Shown here one piece after another: positions 53,275-63,411 of a stretch of 64,000 bases of DNA. The notes beneath the pieces were generated by a model, which searched no databases, had not been told where the DNA came from, and saw only the letters and a program-made list of their open reading frames with translations. Source of the DNA: Streptomyces sp. YPW6 (GTDB lineage Bacteria > Actinomycetota > Actinomycetes > Streptomycetales > Streptomycetaceae); assembly GCF_018866325.1 (NCBI RefSeq), contig NZ_CP076457.1:1585001-1649000 (forward strand). Direction: 5' to 3'. The position numbers were made by a program, and so were the translations under genes. Numbering within the stretch: the stretch's first letter is position 1; every line of letters starts with the position of its first letter.

Positions 53275-54120
53275 TCAGAACAGGACGCTCATGAACGCCC
53301 CGACCTCGCGGAAGCCGACGCGGTGGTAGGCCTTGCGGGCGGGGGTGTTGTAGTCGTTCACGTACAGGCTGACGACGGGGGCGACGTCCGCCAGGGCGTA
53401 GCGCAGGACGGCGGCCATGCCCGTTTCGGAGAGGCCCTTGCCGCGGTGTTCGGGGGCGACCCAGACGCCCTGGATCTGGCATGCCTGGGGGGTGGCCGCG
53501 CCGATCTCCGCCTTGAAGACGACCTTGCCGTCGTCGATGCGGGCGAAGGAGCGGCCGGTGCTGACGAGTTCGGCGACGCGGGCCTGGTAGAGGAGGCCGC
53601 CGTCGCCGGCGAGCGGGGAGACGCCGACCTCTTCGGTGAACATCGCGACGCAGGCCGGCATCAGGACCTCCATCTCGTCCTTGCGGATGCGGCGGACGAG
53701 CGGATCGGGCGTGATGTCGGCGGGCAGGCTCTCGGTGACCATCAGGGGCTGGTTGCCCCGGACCTCGCGGGCGGGGCCCCAGCTGGGTTCCAGGAGCCGC
53801 CACAGCTGGGTGGTGGGTTCGGCGGGGCCGACGATGGAGGAGCACCGGCGGCCGGCCCTGCGGGCCCGCTCGGCGAAGGCGCGGACGGCTTCGGGTCCGG
53901 CGCAGATGGGGACGAGGTTGGCGCCGGAGTAGCACAGGGAGCGGAGCCTGCCGTCGGCGTACCAGCCCCACATCTCGCCGCCGAGGCGCCAGGGGTCGAG
54001 CCCCGCGACCTGCACGCGGGAGGTCACGAAGGCGTTGGCGACGGGCTCGCTCTCGAGGAGGGCGAGTGCGGCGCCGAGGTCGCTGGGTTCGAGGACCCGG
54101 GTGGTGGTGTGCGTCAACAC
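53275..54120 (-). CDS. GNAT-family N-acetyltransferase with DUF4081 domain
   Basis: A 281-residue two-part protein. The N-terminal half (about 10-125) matches DUF4081 (VLEPSDLGAALALLESEPVA, then RCSSIVGPAEPTTQLWRLLE). The C-terminal half (about 145-281) is a GNAT fold with VWVAPEHRGKGLSETGMAA as the acetyl-CoA loop and a NDYNTPARKAYHRVGFREV end. Start ATG 54120. It is the first of two adjacent GNAT genes, downstream of ispG. Confidence 0.9.
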   Translation of the reverse strand: MLTHTTTRVLEPSDLGAALALLESEPVANAFVTSRVQVAGLDPWRLGGEMWGWYADGRLRSLCYSGANLVPICAGPEAVRAFAERARRAGRRCSSIVGPAEPTTQLWRLLEPSWGPAREVRGNQPLMVTESLPADITPDPLVRRIRKDEMEVLMPACVAMFTEEVGVSPLAGDGGLLYQARVAELVSTGRSFARIDDGKVVFKAEIGAATPQACQIQGVWVAPEHRGKGLSETGMAAVLRYALADVAPVVSLYVNDYNTPARKAYHRVGFREVGAFMSVLF

Positions 54121-54407
54121 GAGGGGGCCTCACCATACGGTCTGCTGATTTCCGCACTGTAACCGACAAACCCCTCGAACACCGCTCGGGTCCGGGAGAC
54201 GGTCTCGGCGGACGCCGCCGCCCCGCCGGGCCGGGCCTGTCGTCACGTGCCGTCAGGCGGCGGTGTGACGAGAAGCCCGGTGGAGCCCGGCGGGGCGGCG
54301 GAGGTGCGGAAGGGCGCGGCTCGGGCGCCGATGGACGCCAGGGGTCCGGTAGGGCGCGGATGGACACCTGGGGTCCGGTAGGGCGCGGATGGGCGCCCGG
54401 GGTCCGG

Positions 54408-55565
<1,158 letters not shown>

Positions 55566-55684
55566 GCGCTGTGCATCCCCAAGGTGTGGATCAAGGTCCC
55601 GAGATCGGCGGGCTCCAGGCTTCGAGGTTACGGCACCGGAGGCCGGAGGGACGCACCCGTGTCGACATGTCCACCCATCGGTGA

Positions 55685-55715
55685 CCGGCCGGACACGACG
55701 TGTGTGCCCGGCCGG
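55685..55715 (-). terminator. Hairpin after rseP
   Basis: Inverted repeat CCGGCCGGACAC / GTGT-CCGGCCGG (8 bp plus 4 bp around a two-base bulge), 40 nt past the rseP stop, between rseP and ispG. Confidence 0.5.
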
Positions 55716-55756
55716 CACCGGTGGGACAGCGGGGGCCGAAGGGGTGCGTGGGACGG

Positions 55757-57067
55757 TCAGCTGATTTTCACCGGGTTCACGATGTCGGCCACCAGGACCA
55801 GCAGCGTGAAGCAGATGAAGAGTCCGGCGACCACATAGGCGACCGGCATCAGCCGGGCCACGTCGAACGGCCCGGGGTCGGGGCGCCGGAAGACCTTGGC
55901 CACATTGCGCCGCAGCGACTCCCACAGCGCGCCCGCGATGTGCCCGCCGTCCAGCGGGAGCAGCGGGAGCATGTTGAACAGGAAGAGCGAGAGGTTGAAC
56001 CCGGCGAGCAGGAACAGCATCATCGCGACCTGGTTCTGCGCGGGGATGTCGAGGTTCATCACCTCGCCGCCGATCCGGGCCGCGCCGACCACGCCGACCG
56101 GCGAGTCGTCGGCCCGTTCGCCGTCGCTGAAGGCGGCGTCCCAGAGGGCGGGGATCTTGGAGGGCAGGGCGATGATGGAGTCGACGCCGTTCTCGATCAT
56201 GTCGCCCATGCGGACGACGGAGTCGCCGAAGGAGAGCGGCACGATCTCGGTCCGGGCGGCGAAGCCGAGGTAGCCGGCCTTGACGAACTCGTCCGGGACG
56301 ACCTCGCCGTCGCCGTCCTTCTTGGCGACGGCGTTCTCGCGCAGCACCGCGTTGAGCGTGACCTCCTCGCCACCGCGCTCGACGACGATGGTGGCGGGGC
56401 CGATGGTCTGGCGGATGCGGTCCGAGAGCGTCGCCCAGTCGTCGACCTTCGTACCGTCGAAGGCGACGATCCGGTCACCCTCCTGGAGCCCGGCGGCCTT
56501 GGCGGGCGAGACGGGGTCGCCGCTCCGGCAGGTGTCGCGCTTCTCGCTCTGCGCGATCACGCACTGCTGGACACCGCCGACCTCGGTGGTCTGGGTCTGG
56601 AAGCCGAAGGTCATCGCGACGCCCATGAAGATGGCGACCGCGAGGATCAGGTTCATGAAGGGACCGGCGAACATGACGATGACGCGCTTCCACGGCTTGC
56701 GCGTGTAGAAGAGGCGCTTCTCGTCGCCGGGCTGCAGCTCCTCGAAGGCGGCGGAGCGGGCGTCCTCGATCATGCCGCGCCACGGGGAGGTGGAGCGGGC
56801 TTCGAGACGGCCGTCGGGGCCCGGCGGGAACATCCCGATCATGCGGATGTAGCCGCCGGCCGGGATGGCCTTGATGCCGTACTCCGTGTCGCCCTTCTTC
56901 TTCGACCAGAGCGTCGGGCCGAAGCCGACCATGTACTGCGGGACCCGGATGCCGAACATCTTGGCCGTGGAGAGGTGGCCCAGCTCGTGCCAGGCGATGG
57001 AGAAGAGCAGGCCCACGACGAAGACGGCGATCCCCAGGACCGTCAGCAGGATCGAGGTCAGACTCAT
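55757..57067 (-). CDS. rseP: Site-2 (RseP-type) membrane zinc protease
   Basis: A 436-residue intramembrane protease cutting anti-sigma or similar membrane substrates. The zinc motif HExxH is in [13 protein letters not shown] (about residues 22-34) within the first helix, the second catalytic motif is in [13 protein letters not shown] (about 365), and a PDZ domain (about 165-270) lies between. Start ATG at 57065-57067 overlaps the dxr stop (ATGA), so it is coupled to dxr. Four membrane helices are visible. Confidence 0.93.
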   Translation of the reverse strand: MSLTSILLTVLGIAVFVVGLLFSIAWHELGHLSTAKMFGIRVPQYMVGFGPTLWSKKKGDTEYGIKAIPAGGYIRMIGMFPPGPDGRLEARSTSPWRGMIEDARSAAFEELQPGDEKRLFYTRKPWKRVIVMFAGPFMNLILAVAIFMGVAMTFGFQTQTTEVGGVQQCVIAQSEKRDTCRSGDPVSPAKAAGLQEGDRIVAFDGTKVDDWATLSDRIRQTIGPATIVVERGGEEVTLNAVLRENAVAKKDGDGEVVPDEFVKAGYLGFAARTEIVPLSFGDSVVRMGDMIENGVDSIIALPSKIPALWDAAFSDGERADDSPVGVVGAARIGGEVMNLDIPAQNQVAMMLFLLAGFNLSLFLFNMLPLLPLDGGHIAGALWESLRRNVAKVFRRPDPGPFDVARLMPVAYVVAGLFICFTLLVLVADIVNPVKIS

Positions 57068-58317
57068 GCGTGCGCCTCCGCTGTCGCTTTCGCCGAGAGT
57101 TCCCGGGCCCGCGCGCGGGCCCACGTTTCCGCTTCGAGGACGTCCGCGACGCTGAGCGAGGTTCCCGGGGCGGGGGTGCCGTGTTCGGACACCACAGCCG
57201 TGACCGTATCCATGATTCCGTTGAAGGGCAGCTGTCCGGCCAGGAACGCGTCGACGCATTCCTCGTTGGCCGCGTTGAAGACGGCGGGTGCGGTGCCGCC
57301 GAGCCCGCCGACGTGCCGGGCGAGACCGACGGACGGGAAGGCGTCGGTGTCCAGGGGGAAGAACTCCCAGGTGGAGGCCTTCGACCAGTCGAAGGCGGGG
57401 GCCGCGTCCGGGACCCGCTCGGGCCAGCCGAGGCCGATGGCGATGGGGCCGCGCATGTCCGGCGGGGTGGCCTGGGCGAGCGTGGAGCCGTCGCTGAATT
57501 CCACCATCGAGTGGACGTAGGACTGCGGGTGGACGACCACCTCGATCCGGTCGAACGGGATGTCGTAGAGGAGATGTGCCTCGATGACCTCCAGGCCCTT
57601 GTTGACCAGGGTCGCGGAGTTGATCGTGATGACCGGTCCCATGGCCCAGGTCGGGTGGGCGAGTGCCTGCTCGCGGGTGACGTCGGCCAGCTCCTCGCGC
57701 GTACGGCCCCGGAAGGGTCCGCCGGATGCGGTGACGACGAGCTTGCGGACGTCGGCGCGGGTGCCCGCGGCCAGCGCCTGGAAGAGCGCGGCGTGCTCGG
57801 AGTCGACCGGGATGATCTGGCCGGGGGCGGCGAGCGCCTTCACCAGCGGGCCGCCGACGATCAGCGACTCCTTGTTGGCGAGGGCGAGCGTGCGGCCCGC
57901 CTGCAGCGCGGCGAGGGTCGGGGCGAGCCCGATGGAGCCGGTGATGCCGTTGAGCACGGTGTGGCAGGCGCTCGCGGCGAGGGTGGCGGCCGCGTCGGGT
58001 CCGGCGAGGATCTCGGGGAGCGGCTCCCCGGCCCCGTACTGGTCCCGCAGCGCCTCGCGCAGGGCGGGGACCGCGTCCTCGGCGGCGACCGCGACCGTGT
58101 TCACGCGCAGTCGGCGGGCCTGCTCGGCCAGCAGGGCGACCCGGCCGCCGGCGGCCGAGAGCGCCGTGACCCGGAAGCGGTCGGGGTTGCGCAGGACCAG
58201 GTCGATGGCCTGGGTGCCGATGGACCCGGTGGAGCCGAGGATCACGAGATCCCGGCGGCCGTCCGCGGCGTCGAAGAGGAGATGCGGATCGGCGAGGGGG
58301 GCGGGGCTGTCGCTCAT
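57064..58317 (-). CDS. dxr: 1-deoxy-D-xylulose 5-phosphate reductoisomerase
   Basis: DXR makes 2-C-methylerythritol 4-phosphate, the committed MEP-pathway step. The 417-residue protein has the NADPH motif [15 protein letters not shown] (about 24-38), the metal/substrate block [11 protein letters not shown] (about 200) and the [20 protein letters not shown] segment (about 240). Start ATG 58315-58317; the open frame continues upstream through the 86-bp repeat but without family similarity. First gene of the dxr-rseP pair. Confidence 0.96.
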   Translation of the reverse strand: MSDSPAPLADPHLLFDAADGRRDLVILGSTGSIGTQAIDLVLRNPDRFRVTALSAAGGRVALLAEQARRLRVNTVAVAAEDAVPALREALRDQYGAGEPLPEILAGPDAAATLAASACHTVLNGITGSIGLAPTLAALQAGRTLALANKESLIVGGPLVKALAAPGQIIPVDSEHAALFQALAAGTRADVRKLVVTASGGPFRGRTREELADVTREQALAHPTWAMGPVITINSATLVNKGLEVIEAHLLYDIPFDRIEVVVHPQSYVHSMVEFSDGSTLAQATPPDMRGPIAIGLGWPERVPDAAPAFDWSKASTWEFFPLDTDAFPSVGLARHVGGLGGTAPAVFNAANEECVDAFLAGQLPFNGIMDTVTAVVSEHGTPAPGTSLSVADVLEAETWARARARELSAKATAEAHA

Positions 58318-58819
58318 GCCCCCATTGTTGCCGCTCCGGCTGTGCGCGGGGACAGCGCGTCCCGTGTGAGCCGGGCCCGCGACCCCGTTCAGCGCCCTTC
58401 GGGGCCGTGCGCGAAGTCCGTGGGGCCCCTCGTGGAGGCGCGGGGAGCCGTGCGTACGCGGCCGGGGCCTTCGCAGGTGGGGCCCGGTGTGTGCAGTTCG
58501 GCGGCCACGGGGGCATTTCGACGCGGCGGATGCCGTGGGTGGCCTCCCGGCCGGCTTCGGCGCGCCGCGGCGGACCCCGATGACGGAGCACGGGCCGCAC
58601 CGGAGCGCGACGGTGGCGGAGACGGTGGCCTCCCGGCCGGCTTCGGCGCGCCGCGGTGGGCCCGGACGACGGAGCACGGGCCGCACCGGAGCGCGTCGGC
58701 GCCGAGGACAGTGGCCCCGCCCGCCGGTGAGGGCGGCGGCGAATCGGGAGGGGCCCGAGCGGGGTGCGCCGGTGGATGGACGCGGGCCGTCGCACCCGGC
58801 GCACCCCGTACGGCGGTCG
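58318..58819. other. Spacer upstream of dxr
   Basis: A 502-nt GC-rich region between the acyl-CoA dehydrogenase stop and the dxr start. It contains an 86-bp imperfect direct repeat (58538-58698). No gene, promoter or terminator was recognised with confidence. Confidence 0.6.
58538..58698. repeat. Imperfect 86-bp direct repeat
   Basis: GGTGGCCTCCCGGCCGGCTT begins at 58538 and again at 58624; the copies share most of about 75 bp, including GGAGCACGGGCCGCACCGGA, with several substitutions. Confidence 0.85.
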
Positions 58820-60775
58820 CTAGCGCAGCGGCCGGTGCTGGTTCTCCCGGACGGAGGGGCCCGGGGCGGCGTCCGCGATCCAGGGGCCTTCGCCGCTCGG
58901 GTCGATGACGCCCTCCTCCAGCCAGGTGTACGTCCCCGACAGGACGCCGTCGACCACGCGCCGGTCGAGGTCGTCGGTGTTGGACCACAGACGGGTGAAC
59001 AGCTCCTCGACCCGGATGCGGGCCTGCTCGCAGAAGACGTCCGCGAGCTGGTAGGCCTCGCGGCCGTGCTCCCCCGCTCCGCGCAGGTGCTCGGCGCGGA
59101 CGCAGGCGGCGCTCATGGCGAAGAGTTCGGCGCCGATGTCGACGATCCGGCCGAGGAAGCCCTGCTTGGTCTCCATCCGGCCCTGCCAGCGGGACATGGC
59201 GTAGAAGGTGGACCGGGCGAGCTTGCGCGAGCACCGCTCGACGTACCGGAGGTGCCCGGAGAGGTCTCGGTGCCCGGCCGGATGGAACTCGGCGTACGTG
59301 CCCGGCAGTTGCCCCGGACCGGCGACGAGCTTGGGCAGCCAGCGGGCGTAGAACCCGGCGGCGCCGGCGCCCGCCTTCGCCTTGGCGGAGAGCGGTTTGT
59401 CGGGATCGATGATGTCGCCCGCGACCTTGAGGTGGGCGTCGACGGCCTCGCGGGCGATCAGCAGGTGCATGATCTCGGTGGAGCCCTCGAAGATCCGGTT
59501 GATCCGCATGTCCCGGAGCATCTGCTCGGCCGGGACGGCCCGCTCGCCGCGGGCGGCCAGCGACTCGGCGGTCTCGAATCCGCGCCCGCCGCGGATCTGC
59601 ACGAGCTCGTCGGCGATCAGCCAGCCCATCTCGGAGCCGTACAGCTTGGCGAGGGCGGCCTCGATGCGGATGTCGTTGCGGTCCTCGTCGGCCATCTGCG
59701 AGGAGAGGTCGACGATGGCCTCCAGGGCGAAGGTGGTGGCCGCGATGAACGAGATCTTGGAGCCGACCGCCTCGTGCCGCGCGACGGGCCGGCCCCACTG
59801 CTCGCGTACGGCGGACCATTCGCGGGCGATCTTCAGCGACCACTTGCCGACGCCCACGCACATCGCGGGAAGCGAGAGCCGCCCGGTGTTGAGGGTGGTC
59901 AGAGCGATCTTCAGCCCGGCCCCCTCGGGCCCGATCCGGCAGGCACCGGGCACCCTGACCCGGTGGAAGCGGGTGACGCCGTTCTCGATGCCGCGCAGGC
60001 CCATGAAGGCGTTGCGCTGCTCCACGGTCACGCCGGGGGCGTCGGCCTCGACGACGAACGCGGTGATGCCGCCGGGGTGCCCCTCGGAGGCGGGGACCCG
60101 GGCCATGACGACGAGCAGATCGGCGACGACGCCGTTGGTGGTCCAGAGCTTCACACCGTCCAGGAGGTAGTCCGGACCGTCGGGCACGGCGGTGGTGGCG
60201 AGGCGGGCGGGGTCGGAGCCGACGTCCGGCTCGGTCAGCAGGAAGGCGGAGATGTCGGTGGTGGCCAGCCGGGGCAGGTAGACGTCCTTCTGCTCCTGGG
60301 TGCCGAAGATCTTCAGCGGCTGCGGTACACCGATCGACTGGTGCGCGGAGAGCAGCGCGCCGATCGCGGGGCTGGCGGAGCCGACGAGAGCGAGCGCCTT
60401 GTTGTAGTACACCTGGGTGAGTCCGAGCCCGCCGTACTTGGTCTCGATCTTCATCCCGAGCGCGCCGAGCTCCTTGAGCCCGCTGATCACCTCGTCGGGA
60501 ATCCGCGCCTCCCGCTCGATCCGCGCGCTGTCGATGTGCGTCTCGCAGAACGCCCTCAGCCGCGCCAGGAACTCCTCGCCACGCCGTATGTCGTCGGGCG
60601 GCGGCAGGGGGTGGGGATGGATCAGGTCGAGCCGGAAGCGCCCCAGGAACAGCTCCTTGGCGAAGCTGGGCTTGCGCCAGTCCTGCTCACGGGCGGCTTC
60701 GGCGACCCGGCGCGCTTCGCGTTCGGTGACCTTGGGGGCCTGGGGGACCTGAGGGGTGTTGTGTGGTGCGGACAT
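58820..60775 (-). CDS. Acyl-CoA dehydrogenase, large form
   Basis: A 651-residue flavoprotein; the first about 420 residues form the acyl-CoA dehydrogenase fold with FLLTEPDVGSDPARLATTA and the FEGSTEIMHLLIAREAVDAH region near residue 430. An extra about 200-residue helical C-terminus is seen in some very-long-chain types. Start ATG at 60773-60775 follows GAGGTGAGG; a GTG four codons upstream lacks such a site. Monocistronic; substrate chain length unknown. Confidence 0.92.
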   Translation of the reverse strand: MSAPHNTPQVPQAPKVTEREARRVAEAAREQDWRKPSFAKELFLGRFRLDLIHPHPLPPPDDIRRGEEFLARLRAFCETHIDSARIEREARIPDEVISGLKELGALGMKIETKYGGLGLTQVYYNKALALVGSASPAIGALLSAHQSIGVPQPLKIFGTQEQKDVYLPRLATTDISAFLLTEPDVGSDPARLATTAVPDGPDYLLDGVKLWTTNGVVADLLVVMARVPASEGHPGGITAFVVEADAPGVTVEQRNAFMGLRGIENGVTRFHRVRVPGACRIGPEGAGLKIALTTLNTGRLSLPAMCVGVGKWSLKIAREWSAVREQWGRPVARHEAVGSKISFIAATTFALEAIVDLSSQMADEDRNDIRIEAALAKLYGSEMGWLIADELVQIRGGRGFETAESLAARGERAVPAEQMLRDMRINRIFEGSTEIMHLLIAREAVDAHLKVAGDIIDPDKPLSAKAKAGAGAAGFYARWLPKLVAGPGQLPGTYAEFHPAGHRDLSGHLRYVERCSRKLARSTFYAMSRWQGRMETKQGFLGRIVDIGAELFAMSAACVRAEHLRGAGEHGREAYQLADVFCEQARIRVEELFTRLWSNTDDLDRRVVDGVLSGTYTWLEEGVIDPSGEGPWIADAAPGPSVRENQHRPLR

Positions 60776-61072
60776 GAGGGACCTCACCTCGCCGCGCGCG
60801 ACCGGGAGGGAAGAACCGCCCGGTACGCACGGACTGCTAGTCGCTGCTTACTGGTCCGTATGTAACCCGTGTACCCGTGGTTCGGCACCCGCACCAGACC
60901 CCGCGCACGGGGTGGGCCGCCGGGGCGGGGGGGGTGCCTCTATGTCCTTCGTCAAGTGTGACCGTGTGCCGCAGTCGGCGACTCTTGAGCACCCCGGCAA
61001 CCATTCCGGCTCGGCGGGGGTCCTCCATACCAGGCCCCGCTCGGGGCCATCGACGCAAGAGGGAGGAGCGTC

Positions 61073-61408
61073 ATGGGGGTCCGCAGGGCAGCGAAAGGCG
61101 TCGGCGACTTCCTGGTCGAGACGCTGGGAGAAGCCGTCGCCGAGGTGATCCTCAGCCTGCTCGCCTGTGCCCTGCTCGGCTGCCTGGCTCTGATCGCCTA
61201 CCTGAGCTGGTCCCTCAGCCCGCGCTTCACCATCGCGGGGGCTGGGCTGCTCAGCCTCCTCCTCGCCCACGGCGCTTGGCAGACCTTCCGTACTCCCGCG
61301 AAGGGGCGCCGTCGGGGCCTCGCAGCCCTGACCGCTGTCGGTTTCACTGTGACCGCCATGACGGCCCTCTTCCTGCTGCTCTACTCCACAGGATGCGACT
61401 GCCTGTGA
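61073..61408 (+). CDS. Small membrane protein, unknown function
   Basis: Encodes 111 residues with three predicted hydrophobic helices (about 26-45, 50-65 and 86-104) and short Arg-rich loops (KGRRRGL), ending STGCDCL. Start ATG 61073 follows GGGAGGAG, a strong site. No family recognised. It lies beside the IS110-type remnant. Confidence 0.72.
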   Translation: MGVRRAAKGVGDFLVETLGEAVAEVILSLLACALLGCLALIAYLSWSLSPRFTIAGAGLLSLLLAHGAWQTFRTPAKGRRRGLAALTAVGFTVTAMTALFLLLYSTGCDCL

Positions 61409-61443
61409 GGCCGTTTGGTTCAGCTACGCAAGTCCGAGGCCGG

Positions 61444-62656
61444 TCATGCGGTAGCTGTTTCGGGAACGCGTGACTCGTAGAAGGTGCCGTCGCGGAGCAT
61501 GGCGAACAGGACGCTGACGCGTTGGCGGGCGAGGCGCAGGAGGGCCTGGGTGTGGGTCTTGCCGCGTGCTCGTTGCTTGTCGTAGTAGGTGCGGGAGGCC
61601 GGGTCGGCGTTCATGCAGGCGAAGACGGACAGGAAACATGGCGCCTTTGAGTTGCCGGTTGCCGCCTCGGGGTGCGTGTTCGCCGTGGATGGAGGTCCCG
61701 GACGACTTGGTGGTGGGGGCGAGGCCGGCGTAGGAGGCGAGGTGGGCGGCGGTGGGGAAGCTGGTGCCGTCGCCGACGGTGACCAGCAGGACGGCGGCGG
61801 TCCTGACGCCGACGCCGGGCATCGACGTCAGGACCGGGGAAAGAGGGTGAGCCTCCAGCAGGCTGTTGATCTGGGCTTCCATCGCCCGGCGCTGGGTGTG
61901 GACAGCGGCCAGCGAGGCAGCCAGGGAGGGGATGACGAGGTCGAGAGTGCCAGTGCCGGGGACCGTGACGGTCTGTTCGTCGAGGGCGTCGAAGACGTCG
62001 TCGATCAGTCGGGCGGCCATGCGCGGTGCTTTCGGGCGGATCAGTTCGACGAGTCTGCGGCGTCCGGCCTTGCGCAGGGCGGCCGGGGAGCCGTATCGCT
62101 CCAGCAGCCAGGTCACCGCCTGGTGGTCCAGGCGCGGGCCCAGGACACGCTCCAGCGAGGGATGGAACTGGGTGAGCAGGCCGCGTATCCGGTTGGAGGT
62201 GCGGGTGGCCTCGGCGGCCAGGTCCTGGTCGAAGCCGACGAGGACGGTCAGCTCGGCGGTGATCTCGTCGGTGAGTTCCAGCGAGCGCAGGGTGTGCGGC
62301 ATCGTCCGGGCGGCGTCCACGATGACGGCGGCGTCCTTGGCGTCGGTCTTGGCATCGCCCGGGTAGAGGTCGGCGATCCGGCGCATGGCCGGTCCGGGCA
62401 GGTAGGCGACCTGGCAGCCCGCGTCCCGGGCGACGGTCAGCGGCAGGGCGCCGATCGAGGCAGGCTGGTCCACGATCACCAGCACGGTGCCGAACTTCGC
62501 GGTCAGCTTGTCGAACACGGCCCGCAGCTTCGGCTCGCTGTTGGGCAGCGGCTTGTCGAAGACCTTCTTCCCGCCCGGGGTGAGCCCATGACCGTGATGG
62601 CTGCTCCTGCCGACATCCAGGCCGAGGAACACGCCCACGTCTTCGATCTCGAACAT
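61444..62656 (-). pseudogene. IS110-family transposase, frameshifted
   Basis: An IS110 recombinase encodes a DEDD RuvC-like N-terminal domain (GVFLGLDVGRSSHH at the start; DAKTDAKDAAVIVDAARTMP about 100) and a C-terminal Transposase_20 domain (SMPGVGVRTAAVLLVTVGDG; GLAPTTKSSGTSIHG with the catalytic Ser). It reads intact from ATG 62656 to GAMF near residue 340, where one extra base in AAA (61634-61636) shifts the frame; removing it restores a family-like C-terminus to the TGA at 61444 (about 403 residues). The element is therefore probably inactive, or this base is an error. Ends were not identified; IS110 elements lack obvious inverted repeats and target duplications. Confidence 0.9.
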
Positions 62657-62800
62657 CGTGACCCTTCCTGGGTGTTGACGGTGCTGGCCTCGGCCTGGGG
62701 TGTCGTACTCGCGCATCCACGTTATGCAGACCTGCCGCCCGGGAGCCGTCCGGCATTGCGCCGGACCGGACGGTGGCCGGACCTCGGATCAGCGTCTCCG
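62657..62800 (-). ncRNA. Possible IS110 bridge-RNA region
   Basis: IS110 elements of the IS110 group carry a noncoding left end upstream of the recombinase gene that encodes a bridge (seek) RNA guiding target choice. The upstream flank contains a perfect hairpin GTCCGGC-attgc-GCCGGAC (62748-62766) and other short stems. Boundaries and RNA loops were not resolved; location is inferred only from the family layout. Confidence 0.25.
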
Positions 62801-62911
62801 ACGAACACCCCCGGGCCCGGAGACCAGCAGCCCCATTGCGGAGCCGCGAAAAACACAACGGGGGTCGCAGCGCGTACCGTGCGTCTCCACACACGCCCGG
62901 GAGGCCTGCGC

Positions 62912-63202
62912 ATGTCCCTGATACCCCCGCTGCTGGGCGGCGGTCTGTTCCTGGCCGGCCTCGCTGTGGCGGCCGACCACCGCGGGGCGGCCCGGTGGGT
63001 CGTGGAGGTTCTGATGAACCCTGCCCACGCCGATCCGAGGGTTCTGCGGCGCTACGCCCGGTGGGGCGTCGGACATCCGCAGATGCGCTTCTACCGCTCT
63101 GCCCTCGGGCAGCGGCTGTTCGTCCGGATCTGGGGAGGGTTCGTGTCCGTCTTCGGCCTCCTTGTCCTGACGGTGAGCACCGTGTTCCCGGTGTTCGACT
63201 GA
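62912..63202 (+). CDS. Small two-helix membrane protein, unknown function
   Basis: Encodes 96 residues: an N-terminal hydrophobic helix (about 5-20), an Arg-rich soluble middle (RVLRRYARWGVGHPQMRFYR) and a C-terminal helix (about 73-93, GFVSVFGLLVLTVSTVFPVF). Start ATG 62912 follows GGGAGG. No family recognised. It precedes a strong bidirectional terminator. Confidence 0.75.
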   Translation: MSLIPPLLGGGLFLAGLAVAADHRGAARWVVEVLMNPAHADPRVLRRYARWGVGHPQMRFYRSALGQRLFVRIWGGFVSVFGLLVLTVSTVFPVFD

Positions 63203-63307
63203 CGGCCCGTTCTCCCCGGGCCGGGCCGGCAGGGCCACGGCGCCCGCGGCGAAGACGTCCGTGGGGAAGACGTCCGTGGGGAGTGCGGACTCCGACCGGA
63301 CGGACGC

Positions 63308-63346
63308 GAACGGCCTGAGCCCCCGCACAGTGGGCTCAGGCCGTTC
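63308..63346. terminator. Bidirectional terminator
   Basis: Perfect 15-bp inverted repeat GAACGGCCTGAGCCC / GGGCTCAGGCCGTTC with a 9-nt loop, between the plus-strand small membrane gene and the minus-strand aldehyde dehydrogenase gene. Confidence 0.88.
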
Positions 63347-63411
63347 TTCCTGCGCACCCCCGCTCGCGCTCGCTGTCCGGGCGGGGGCGCGGGCGGGGGT
63401 CGTCCGGGGTG

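Noticed and set aside
61409..62760. CCGAGGCC and GGCCTCGG flanking the transposase as terminal inverted repeats
   Set aside because: The match is only eight bases of very common GC-rich sequence, and IS110 elements usually lack such repeats.
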